Source: Selaginella moellendorffii (lineage: Eukaryota; Streptophyta; Lycopodiopsida; Selaginellales; Selaginellaceae). Taken from it: DNA of 64,000 nt. Location of the stretch: NCBI RefSeq assembly GCF_000143415.4, contig NW_003314318.1, positions 918,184 through 982,183 on the forward strand. The letters are read 5' to 3'. Of the stretch, positions 54,845 through 64,000 are shown piece by piece; the first letter of the stretch is position 1, and every line of letters begins with the position of its first letter. A program made the translations under genes and the position numbers. The notes under the pieces are model-generated. The model was not told where the DNA came from and ran no database searches. It saw only the letters and a list, made by a program, of their open reading frames with translations.

Positions 54845-57736
54845 ATGCGAGGGAAATTGGAGGCGGGCGTCTTGGAAGCGATCAATCGCCTGGACAATGC
54901 CGCGGCGCCCAGCTCCTCCGATCGCTACGCCTCGCTCCTCCGGCAATGTGGCAAGGCGCGGGCGCTCGCGCTGGGCCGGCGCGTCCACGCAGACATGGCG
55001 CGATGGGGCGTTGGGCAGGGCCCTTTTCTCGCGAATTTCCTCATCCAGATGTATGGAAGCTGCGGCAGCATCGAGGAGGCGTGCGCAGTGTTCGAGAGAA
55101 TGCCGCACAAGGAGCCACACACCTGGAACTTCATGATCCAGGCATATGCCCAGAACGGGCATCCACAACAGTCGTGGAAAACTTTCCATGCAATGCAAGG
55201 GCGAGGGATTGTGTCGTGGAATCTGCTTATCGCCGCGCTTATCAAGAACAATCTTGTTCACGAAGCAAGACAGACGCTTGATCGCATGCCTGCGCGGGAC
55301 ACTGTCTCTTGGAACGCGATTATCACCGCAAATGCCCAAAGCGGGCAAATATTTGAAGCGCGCAGGGTCTTCGACGAGACGAGGGACAGGAGTGTCGTAA
55401 CTTGGAACGTGATGATTCATGCATACGCGCAAGATGGCGATTTGGATCGCGCTAGAGAGATGTTTGAATGGATGCCGGAGAAGGACGCAGCGTCATGGAA
55501 TGGGCTGATCGAGGGGTACGCGCGGAGTGGCAATCTGGAGGAGGCGAGAAAAGTGTTCGACGAAATGCCAGAGAAATCGACACTGTCATGGAACACCATC
55601 ATCGCGGCATACGCACAGCGGCAAGGCTACTTGGAGCAAGCCAAGGATCTCTTCGATCGAGCTCCAAATCCGGACGCTTTCACCTGGAACACGATGCTCT
55701 CGGCGTATGCCGCAAATGGCTACCTTTATGAGGCTTGTAAAATATTCGAGGAGAATCTCATGGGAGATCCGGTGTCGTGGAACGCTATGGTTGCAGCAAA
55801 TGCGGAGAATGGGCATCTGGAGGAAGCATGGAGACTCTTCGTTCAGATGCCGAAACGGGACGAGGTGTCGTGGAACACCGTCGTGTCCGCCTACGGCCAG
55901 GACGAGAACATAAGTCACGCAAGAAAAATCTTCAAAAAAATGCCACAGTGGAACACTGTTTCATTCAATGGCTTCCTCCAAGGCCTGAGCCAGCAGTGTA
56001 CCAAAGCAGGCGTCACAGCGATGGACGAAACGAAGGAAGTCTTCGCTGCAATGCCCCGCCGGGACGTGATCTCCTGGACGGTGTTCATGTCCGCCTTCTT
56101 CCACTCCCGTGATCCCACCCAAGCCGCCAAGATCTTCGACAAAATGCCGCTAAGAAGCTCCATAACCTTCACCGCTATGATCACCGGATATGCCCAACTC
56201 GAGCATCTGCTGCAAGCTCGCAAAACCTTCGATCAAATGCCTCTCAAGAATACCCACGCCGCCAACGCGATGCTCCAGGCCTACGCACTAAACGGCCGCA
56301 TCGCCGACGCCACCGCAGTCTTCGCCACCATCCGTGATCGCGATACCTTCTCCTGGAACCTCCTCATCACCGCAAATGCCCAGGCCGGGGACGTCGCCCA
56401 CGCTGAGAAGCTCTTCCACTCCATGCCCCGCCCGGACGTGGTGTCGAGGAACACCATGATCATGGCCTACTCGCAGCAGCCATCGCTTCTGGATCGAGCT
56501 CGCAGCCTCTTCGACTCCACCGCGAGCAAAAACGTCGTAACTTGGAACTGCATGCTCGCTGGGTACGTCGAGCACGACCGAGATGGCGACGCTCTTCGCC
56601 TGTTCGCGGCGATGGAGCAGCAGCAGAGCTATGGCTGCCGCCCCAACCGCGTCACCTTCGTCATCGCTCTCGACGCCTGCGCTCGTCTCGCGGCTCTTAC
56701 TCAAGGCCAGAGGATCCACTCCACGCTCGCCGCCATAGACAGCGAGCTTGCATCCGACGTAGTGCTCAACACCGCTCTCATCAATCTCTACGCAAAGTGT
56801 GGCCGACTGGAGCAATCAAAATCGGTTTTTGATGCCATGGCGAGGCACGACACCGTCTCCTGGACTGCCATGCTCGCGGCGTACGCGCAAAACGGGCACC
56901 CCGGGGTGGCGGACGAGCTCTTCCTGGTGATGTGCCTCGAAGGAGTCGGGCTCGACGACGTGACGCTCGTCAGCTTGCTCGTCGCTTGCAGCCATGGCGG
57001 AACGCTGCGTCGGGGCCGGGAGAGCTTCCTCCTCGCGAGAGGCGAGTTTGGGATCGTCCCGACGATGGAGCACTTCCTCTGCATGGTGGATCTTCTCGGG
57101 AGAGCCGGGCAGACGCAGCAGGCCGAGGAGCTCATCCAGACCATGCCTTTCGACACGGACGCCATCGCCATGCCGTGGATGTCGCTGCTGGCGGCTTGCA
57201 AGAGTCACCGGGACGAGGAGCGAGGAGCTCGAGCGGCGGAGAGGCTCTTCGTGCTGGATCCTCACGGTGCAGCTCCGTATCTCCTCCTGTCGAGCATCTA
57301 CGCGGCGAGCGGGAAGAAGGACAAGGTGGCCGAGCTGAGGAAGTTGATGGAGCTGCGAGGAGTGAAGAAGGAGCCCGGTTACAGTTCCATCGAGATTGAT
57401 GGAGCTCTCCACGTCTTTGTGGCTGGGGACAAGACGCATCCTCTCCAGGATCACATCCACGCCGAGCTCCAGATGCTCGAGAGCAAGCTCGGCATCCATG
57501 GTGTCCAGGAAGAGATGGTGGCGCACCACAGCGAGAAGCTGGCGATGGCGTTTGGACTGATTGCCACACCTCCCAGAACTCCGCTGCTGGTGACCAAAAA
57601 CCTCAGAGTTTGCGTCGAGTGTCACACCACGATCAAGCTCGTCTCGAGGATCGTTGGGAGGAGGATTGTTGTGCGGGACAGCGCGAGGTTTCATCACTGC
57701 GAGGATGGTGTTTGCTCCTGTGGTGACTACTGGTGA
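54845..57736 (+). CDS. PPR-DYW organelle RNA editing factor
   Basis: Intronless, 963 residues, ATG at 54845. About 20 PPR units follow one another (for example HTWNFMIQAYAQNGH, DTVSWNAIITANAQSG, KNVVTWNCMLAGYVEHDRDG), many of 31 residues in the S-type rhythm of PLS proteins. Then come the E region (KELRGVKKEPGYSSIE-like, at about residue 840) and a full DYW domain: HHSEKLAMAFGLI (HxE zinc site), CVECHTTIK (CxxC) and the terminus CSCGDYW. DYW domains are the C-to-U deaminases of plant organelle editing. The Gly-Tyr-Ser-Ser variation in the E motif is tolerated in the family. A chloroplast or mitochondrial transit peptide is not obvious at the chosen start. Confidence 0.96.
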   Translation: MRGKLEAGVLEAINRLDNAAAPSSSDRYASLLRQCGKARALALGRRVHADMARWGVGQGPFLANFLIQMYGSCGSIEEACAVFERMPHKEPHTWNFMIQAYAQNGHPQQSWKTFHAMQGRGIVSWNLLIAALIKNNLVHEARQTLDRMPARDTVSWNAIITANAQSGQIFEARRVFDETRDRSVVTWNVMIHAYAQDGDLDRAREMFEWMPEKDAASWNGLIEGYARSGNLEEARKVFDEMPEKSTLSWNTIIAAYAQRQGYLEQAKDLFDRAPNPDAFTWNTMLSAYAANGYLYEACKIFEENLMGDPVSWNAMVAANAENGHLEEAWRLFVQMPKRDEVSWNTVVSAYGQDENISHARKIFKKMPQWNTVSFNGFLQGLSQQCTKAGVTAMDETKEVFAAMPRRDVISWTVFMSAFFHSRDPTQAAKIFDKMPLRSSITFTAMITGYAQLEHLLQARKTFDQMPLKNTHAANAMLQAYALNGRIADATAVFATIRDRDTFSWNLLITANAQAGDVAHAEKLFHSMPRPDVVSRNTMIMAYSQQPSLLDRARSLFDSTASKNVVTWNCMLAGYVEHDRDGDALRLFAAMEQQQSYGCRPNRVTFVIALDACARLAALTQGQRIHSTLAAIDSELASDVVLNTALINLYAKCGRLEQSKSVFDAMARHDTVSWTAMLAAYAQNGHPGVADELFLVMCLEGVGLDDVTLVSLLVACSHGGTLRRGRESFLLARGEFGIVPTMEHFLCMVDLLGRAGQTQQAEELIQTMPFDTDAIAMPWMSLLAACKSHRDEERGARAAERLFVLDPHGAAPYLLLSSIYAASGKKDKVAELRKLMELRGVKKEPGYSSIEIDGALHVFVAGDKTHPLQDHIHAELQMLESKLGIHGVQEEMVAHHSEKLAMAFGLIATPPRTPLLVTKNLRVCVECHTTIKLVSRIVGRRIVVRDSARFHHCEDGVCSCGDYW

Positions 57737-57825
57737 TCGAGTTCTCTTTTGTTTATCGGAGCATGGAAAAGAAACGTCGATTTAGAGACTGACAAGGAAA
57801 GATGGATCGAAGGTACCTCTTCCAC

Positions 57826-58665
57826 TTATGTGTTCTTGATGGCTTTGCCTGGAGATTTGGAAGAAACTCCAAGGCTCGAGAACTTGACTGGACCAGGGCC
57901 TTGCACAGCTTTCAAGCCTCCCACGGATGCTGATGCGATCTGGAGAGAGAAACGTAAAGGAAAGAAGTTTTTTCAATCGATCGACGCTGTTCTTGATCTT
58001 ACCTTCTTCTCGAGATTGTAGATGCCTTGCCACCCACGCATTTGGAATGGGATCACCAGCTTCTGGAAGTGGTAAAACCATGAGCCATGAACAGGAAAGA
58101 AGCATAAAAGAGGAAGAAAAATCCGTTAAGTACTCACTTGGGGATCTTCACAGAGCCAGCAGTACTCACTCAGCGCCTCCATGCGTATCTGTACAGTCGA
58201 AAGAGAAAAACTAAGCTTCAATCGAGAAAAAGCTACTCTCTTACACTTTGAGGAAGTTCTTCGCGGCTGACGAGCTTTTCGAGCTTCACACAATCCACCA
58301 CATTGACGCAACCTGGACAGTTCTTGTCAAGAAGTTCTAACGATCTTTTCGTTGCTCACCGAGCAACACCGACGTTGGATAAAACTCGGGAAATTTGATG
58401 TCTTTGATCCCTTGTGCAGCGTAAACCTCAGTGTAGAAGTGCTCCAGCTCTCGAATTGTCTCTGCCTCGGGCACCTTTGCCGCTGCGTGGATCCACAAGC
58501 GGCCTAGGAAATTCAAGAGAGAGTTTGGCAGAAATTCAAGAGCAATTGGCGCTCACCGCGCACCGAGGAGCTCCAAGATCGGCCTTCGATCCTCTTGATC
58601 CCATGGACGAGCAGCGACGCCCAAGGCTGATGCATTGTCAGGCACACCTCCTTCTTGTCCGCCAT
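57826..58665 (-). CDS. ASCH-domain protein (activating signal cointegrator 1-like)
   Basis: Six exons: 58665-58559, 58505-58360, 58312-58245, 58188-58138, 58062-58003, 57939-57826; 181 residues. CLTMHQPWASLLVHGIKRIE and GRSW begin the ASCH fold, followed by GRLWIHAAAKVP, FPTSVLLG-like FYPTSVLLG, GCVNVVDCVKLEKLV, YCWLCEDPQKLVIPFQMRGW and GIYNL. ASCH domains are PUA-related RNA-binding modules. In animal ASC-1 the domain follows a zinc finger; here it stands alone. The tail after GIYNLEKK is Ser/Gly-rich. Confidence 0.9.
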
Positions 58666-59780
58666 TTCTCGCCCAAAATCTAGGTCTAAGAATCCTGTGA
58701 GCATATTCTTTTAGCATCTCTTGGTATATTCTTTTCAAGAAATGCTGGTTTTTAATGAACCCTAGTTGCGGCTAGGGTTCTTGGGGTTTTGGGGAAAGCA
58801 TTTCTTCGTTGAGTTGTGGCCGGCATCGATCTCATTGCCGGCCACAAATTCTAGAATGCGAGAATGGTTCCATGGCCTTGTGATCACTGCCGATTCGATT
58901 GCGCCAATCTCCAGTGCCCCACGAGGCCGATAATCGATTCACAGCTTCAAAGGATTCTAATCGGCGAAATTTCTCTCTTGACACGAGCGCTGCGCTGGTA
59001 TGTGTACTTGCTTTGTTCTTGGAAATTTCTGCCGAGAGGAACTTGGGCCAGGCTAAGTTGGGGTCTCGTCTCTGTGGCGTGTGCCTTTATTTGCTTTGGA
59101 ATTCTCCTCTTTCTTTTTGTAGTTTTTACGCATACTAGTCAGGCTGTTGCCAAGGAAAAAAAGTCTTCTACGATGGTTCTCAGCCGTTACACGTATGGAA
59201 GATTGATCTGGTGAGTTCTCGCTGTGGAGCTCTGTGGTTTTCACTTGGCTTTTCATGCGAGGTCTCTCTCAGAGGATTTAATCGTAGCTCCTTGTGACTT
59301 GTTACGTTCATCGAGCTCCATTCGAATCCAACAGCAGCGAGTGATGCTTTTCGATCGGCCTGTGATGACATCTTAATACTTGCTACTCTTGATTGCTTAG
59401 ATGATGACGCTTTGTCCACCAAGATCTCTGAGGCCTTGTTTTGTGATTCTTGGTCCAATTTTGTCCAGGTTTTTTTCGCAGCTCGAAGTGCAGATGATGA
59501 TTCAATCGTCTAGATAGGGACAGCTGAAAATCTCTTTCGTGCTGATCACTTAAAAATGGGAATCTCTCTGATGCACTGCTGCTATTGTTGCCCATGTTGC
59601 CCAATTAGCAAATACCGTTTTAATTGTCAATAGCTTTACTGCATATTTAAAAGGTTAAAAATGGATATAGTATTTTAAATATATTCATACTTTAACTTTT
59701 TAAAGTAGTATTTTGTTCTTTTTTCACTTTAGAATATATTAGTGATATGGTCTATATTCTATATATATATATATAACTTT
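58666..59780. other. region upstream of the ASCH gene; no confident gene
   Basis: AT-rich toward the right. A plus-strand open frame at 58864-59214 has a hydrophobic run but no recognised family, and the region could as well be the ASCH promoter. No gene called. Confidence 0.45.
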
Positions 59781-62001
59781 AGTTAAGTAATATATTAATT
59801 ATAGTATCATAGCATATATATTGTTCATTTGGGATTGAATCTGGTCAATTTATTTTTGTATATAAGCAAGGGTGTAAACTCTAATTAATATATTTATTTC
59901 TATATCCTGATCACTTAAATTGGTGGAAGTAAAGGGTATTGCAATTTGTCTTTGAAGGGCAAAGCATTTTATGCTTTGCTTTAGTGGTTAGTATTATGCT
60001 TTTTTATTCTTATTTCTTCATTTTCTTTTAGATCTAAATCTGTATTAGTTTTTTCACAAGATTTAGAATTTCAACTATCGTTGTGCTCTTTTTCTTTTGA
60101 TCTTTATTGCATTCTTTTTTTCTACCATGCCATGCCATCATCAATCAAGGAGTATATCACTTGAGGTTGCTAATGCTATTCTGTTGGATCGAATTTTTGG
60201 TGCTGTGGGGTGTGATTATATTGGTGTTGCACCCATCCTTGGTGTGTTGTTATCTCCAGCTTTTGTGGGACAGCTTGTCCTATTCTCAGCGTTCTATCCA
60301 TATCTCTTATTGATATAGAATGTGATCATGATATTAATTGGCAAGCTATAGATGATGTGAAAAGAGTGGCAGCAGTGGCAGCTTTTGTTGGTTCATCAAG
60401 TAAGTGCTCCTCAAAGTTGATAAGTCTCATTTTGTGCCTCTTTTGTGCTGTGCTATTTGTGATTTTGGTACAAAATCTGTGCAAAGGGATCTAGAGATAC
60501 ATTTCATTGCAGGAAGAACAAAAAAAACAAAGAAAAAAGAAAAGAATAACAAAAACCAAAGCTTGGTCACCAAAAGACGAAGTCTTAGAGAATGTTTGAG
60601 GATCAAGTTTATAGCAAAACGATGTGTACAAGTTTGAGTGGATTTCAATCGATCATTTGTGACTTTCATGATTCTCATTCTCAGTCCAGTGTTGAGTTGA
60701 GTGTTTTCTATCTTCCTCATACTAAGCTAAATGTTGAGTGTATCTATGAAATTGAGAATCTTGCTTTTGTTTCATTGGCAAAGTCTTTGATTAGTTTTGG
60801 TGTTGAGTATTCCCCTGTTACAAGGGTTGAGTCACTTTGGCCAGAGTTTCGGATTGAATATATGTCCCCATTTGGGAGTGCCGTTAAGAGCCTTTGCTTT
60901 ACTATTGTTGCTAAGGAATTTATATATTTACTTTACTATTGTTGCTAAGGAATTTATATATTCCCTTGAGAGTGTGGATGTTATTGTTAATTTTTCTGTC
61001 TCAAGTGTTGAATTATGTGTTGAGGAAGTTGAGTGGTGTGAATCTTTTGCTTATATTGTGGTGGCCGAAGTATTTTATGATAAGAAGTCTTTTATTTTCC
61101 AAACTTTAAGCACAGGTTCTTATGATTTCCCCATTTCTGCATTGTCAATTGCTGTAAATTCCTCTTTCAATGTTTTTTTATCCTTTTTTTCACAATTATT
61201 TTTCTTCGATTTTTCTCATTTTCTCCTTTTTGCCCTGACACTTCAAACTTCTTTTTCTTCGAAGGAGGGGGTAAAGGGGATGGACAGGAGTCCGGCCCTG
61301 ATGATGGAGTGAGGACGAGCGAATATAGTAGTGGAGCAATGACAAACAACATGGATTGTGGAGTGAAAACAAGCATAACAAATCCGAACGGAACATTCAG
61401 CCCCGATATAGTGAGGCTGAACAGATGCAATAGTGGAGTGAGGCTAAAGATAGATAGTAAAGTGAGGATGAGCACAACGAGTTCAAATGGAGCCAATGCT
61501 TCAAAACTTTTTTTCCTTCGAGGAGGGGATAAGGAGAATATGGAAGACAAACAGAGTGAGTCCAACTTTTTTAGTTCAAAGTTATAGTTGCATGGTTAGT
61601 TTGAGCATTTAGGAGCTATATATAGAATTGCAACTAGTTCATCGAGGTTCTGTAATCGGCTAATGCTTATACCATGGTTTTGGATTTTATTTCAATCATA
61701 GTTATTAGCAATTTTGTTGGTGGTTTTGTGGGAGTTTCAGATTCTTGTGGTAGTTTATAATCCTCCAACAAAAGCTCCAAATGTTCCACTTGATTTATTA
61801 TCATCACCTTTTCATCTTCTGGAGAGGAGGATGGTATAAGGTTTGTAAATACATTTATTACCCTAGTTAAGTAATACATTAATTATAGTTTTATAGTATA
61901 TGGACCATTCGTTTAGGATTAAATTTGGTCCATCCATTCATGTATATAAGCAGGGGTCTAAACCCCAATTAATATACCTATTTTTATATCTCGAGCACTC
62001 A
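59781..62001 (+). mobile_element. small element between direct repeats (non-autonomous LTR-like)
   Basis: Direct repeats at about 59781-59917 and 61865-62001 share AGTTAAGTAAT, ATTAATTATAG, GTATATAAGCA and AATTAATAT blocks in the same order. The internal 1.9 kb contains open frames with no recognised protein (for example at 60592-60948) and a 33-bp tandem duplication at about 60898-60963. A purine-rich tract GGAGAGGAGGATGG lies at about 61821, shortly before the right repeat, as a polypurine tract would. No reverse transcriptase is present. Confidence 0.55.
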
Positions 62002-62211
62002 CACACACACACACATATATATAAGAGATTATGAACATTTGGCACCATATAGATCCATTGATTCCTCCTCATGATGTTCCTTTAGATCCTGGCCTATCCA
62101 CAAGAGAACCCTGATTGTTTACATCATTCCGACAGGAGGGGATGATATGAGGTCTAAGTATACAGCTAAAATGCCATATATTAATATTAGCATAGTGGGA
62201 TTTTAGTAGCT

Positions 62212-62312
62212 GTCAAATTGATTTCACTAGACCACTCACTCCTATATATACACTAGGGTTTTTGGGCTAGTGTATATATAGGAATGAGTGATCTAGATTG
62301 AAATCAATTTGA
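62212..62312. repeat. inverted repeat, about 45-bp arms
   Basis: CAAATTGATTTCACTAGACC...TATATACACTAG is followed by a short GGTTTTTGGG spacer and its reverse complement (CTAGTGTATATATAGGAATG...AATCAATTTG). The left arm is a reversed copy of the LTR-like sequence found at 26812-26935, so the structure is two LTR pieces head to head. Confidence 0.75.
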
Positions 62313-64000
62313 TCCCAATCTGAATGTTAAAAGTTTATGTACTTCACAATTATCTTTTTGAAGGTCTGAACGAACCATTCCACCAAATCATCTGACTATG
62401 GATTATAAACACTCATGAAAGTGTGGTGTATCCCCAAGTGAGACGTCAAAATGTGAAATGCCTCAACCATAAATATGGGATTATAATTTGAAAGAATTTG
62501 CTTCGGAAAGAAATGCTAAAACAGTATGCGATTGAGGAGGAAGTATTCAACAACAATTATAAATGTATTAGCAAGAGCATCAACTTCCACCTAACAAGTC
62601 AAATTGTCAGAAATAATAATGACATATGCATTGTCAATAATTGATCATGGAAAAGGCTTAATTAAATCAAATGCCACTAACTCAAACAAATGGGAAATTG
62701 CAAGTAACTCTAATCGTCCTTTTGTAACACAAGGGGGAGTATTATAAACTTGGCACCAAACACAACTACTCATATACTGGATAATATCATATCACATCTT
62801 TGGCCAATAGAAAGACTTACACATTTTCTCAGTCACACAACAATATCCCATATACTTGTCTAAAATAGGAGAATCATGGTAACTGTGGAAAAAGTGTAAA
62901 ATAAAGATTAAATGCACCACTAGCCATAAATGACTATCAGCATCCATCCCCACAAAATAAAGAAGACTGTACTTAAGGCAATATTAAGAATATAAATGCC
63001 AAAATGGCAAGTTATTATTAAGTGATATATGATTCTTAAACCTATTGCGAAGCTTTCACATCCATAGCTCAATCTTTTGAGCCTCACAAACCTTGTCAAA
63101 AGAAGGTAAATTTTGTTTTGCATCTTGTGGATACTGAACATCAAGTATAATAACTGCCGATGGCACGAAATCCTTATCCAAAAAATCCATAGACACTAAA
63201 ATAGCAAGCTTGTAAAAAATATGAAAAAAGAGCAAAGAAGGAAGACTTGAGAAAGGGCATTAGTATCAATTATAAAACTTCTCGAGCGATGAACAACATC
63301 AAAATCATATATCTAAAACTTCAAAACCCACCAAGCAATATAACCAACAAAGTTTTTTAGCTTCAATTAATGAAGTAATTACAACATGATCACCTTTAGT
63401 AATGTTTGAGAACCTAAATATGCATAAAGTATTTTAAAACCCCGAATTGCTATTAAACACTCGTTCTTTGTCATGGAGTAGTTCACCTCCACTGGTTGTA
63501 ATTTACAGCTAATATATGTAATGAGATGGCATTGACTAGGCACACTCAAACTCTCTTGCATCAACACACCTTCAAAATTAATATTAGAAACATTCATAAA
63601 CAAAATGAAAGGTCAAGTGTAATTAAGATATACTAAAACCGGAGGAGTCATCAATAGCTCTTTGAGATATATAAATGCCCATTCATAATCCACAGACTAA
63701 ATGAAAGTGGCATTGATGAATTTAGCTATGCTTGTAATGGTGCAATGCAATAAAAAATATGATTAACAAAACGATCAAGATATTGCACTTTGCCAAGAAA
63801 CACTATACATCATTCACACACTTCAAAATAGAGAACTTTAAAATAACCACAAATTTGTTAAAATCAACTTGCAAACCTTTACAAGAAATATGATACCCAA
63901 AATAAGTTGTGTTTTTGGACCTAAATATACATTTCAACTGCTTTAGCTTTAAACCAACTTCCTATAACCGACCTAACACCTTATGAACATCATGGACGTT
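62313..64000 (-). mobile_element. Ty3/gypsy remnant, truncated by window end
   Basis: The minus strand at 63603-63379 encodes NINFEGVLMQES, ITYISCKLQPVEVNYSMTKN and ECLIAIRGFKILYAYL, matching the RNase H-adjacent region of Ty3 polyproteins (GAVLxQ, YxSRxLxxxExNYxxxExECLA). The block 62330-63650 is collinear with 25320-26650 at about the same spacing and orientation. Many stops; no intact gene. The element continues beyond 64000. Confidence 0.75.

Noticed and set aside
58864-59214. Small membrane-protein gene beside the ASCH gene
   Set aside because: No family match and no conserved feature; position fits the ASCH promoter or leader.
60592-60948. Internal frame of the 59.8-62.0 kb element as a known polyprotein
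   Set aside because: No Gag, protease, reverse transcriptase or integrase motif could be seen.

Overview
The window is plant nuclear DNA. Most introns are 45-60 nt GT-AG introns. The genes include a germin-like protein, an ACAULIS5-type thermospermine synthase, a PADRE protein, a PPR-DYW editing factor and a LIGHT-RESPONSE BTB protein. Tiny introns, several PPR-DYW-derived genes and pseudogenes, and AT-rich Ty3 debris fit a lycophyte such as Selaginella moellendorffii. That identification is an inference; no database was searched.

Region 1 (1-14.3 kb). An intact germin-like gene (395-1048) is followed by an insertion of about 12.6 kb (1113-13688). The insertion is bounded by a 24-nt perfect terminal inverted repeat and a candidate 4-bp duplication (AAAG). 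It contains (i) a long minus-strand gene whose exons can be joined in phase: a ParB-like region, a degenerate DNA-methyltransferase-like region, acidic and repetitive linkers and a C-terminal FCP/HAD domain; (ii) a plus-strand transposase-like gene with in-frame stops; and (iii) about 27 copies of a 22-nt CpG palindrome not seen elsewhere in the window. Seven of the minus-strand introns carry this palindrome, and in six it ends 4-11 nt before the 3' splice site. This is the most unusual system here. A decayed second germin copy lies beyond the right end.

Region 2 (14.3-24.5 kb). AT-rich DNA comes first, then an uncharacterised acidic-linker gene, a PPR-derived chimera, a CHZ/DEK_C histone-chaperone-like gene (minus) divergent from a BTB-BACK LRB gene (plus), and a SNAPIN/BLOS7-like gene.

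Region 3 (24.5-32 kb). Ty3/gypsy remnant, a fusion of an unrecognised N-terminal region with a divergent 14-3-3 domain, a PPR pseudogene and a GDT1 pseudogene.

Region 4 (32-45.6 kb). A dense gene block: SYCP2-like meiotic axis gene with tandemly duplicated exons, pseudokinase-like gene, DRG GTPase, class-3 lipase, tRNA-Arg(ACG), uroporphyrinogen-III synthase, a foldback repeat, a small Ser-rich gene and a nuclear poly(A)-binding protein.

Region 5 (47-58.9 kb). ACL5 with three G-boxes upstream, a nucleobase-ascorbate transporter, a PADRE gene, an intronless 963-residue PPR-DYW gene and an ASCH-domain gene.

Region 6 (59-64 kb). A small element between direct repeats, a foldback and a second Ty3 remnant related to the one at 25-27 kb. 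Genes were modelled by joining exons on splice consensus and checking reading phase; where given, totals are multiples of three.
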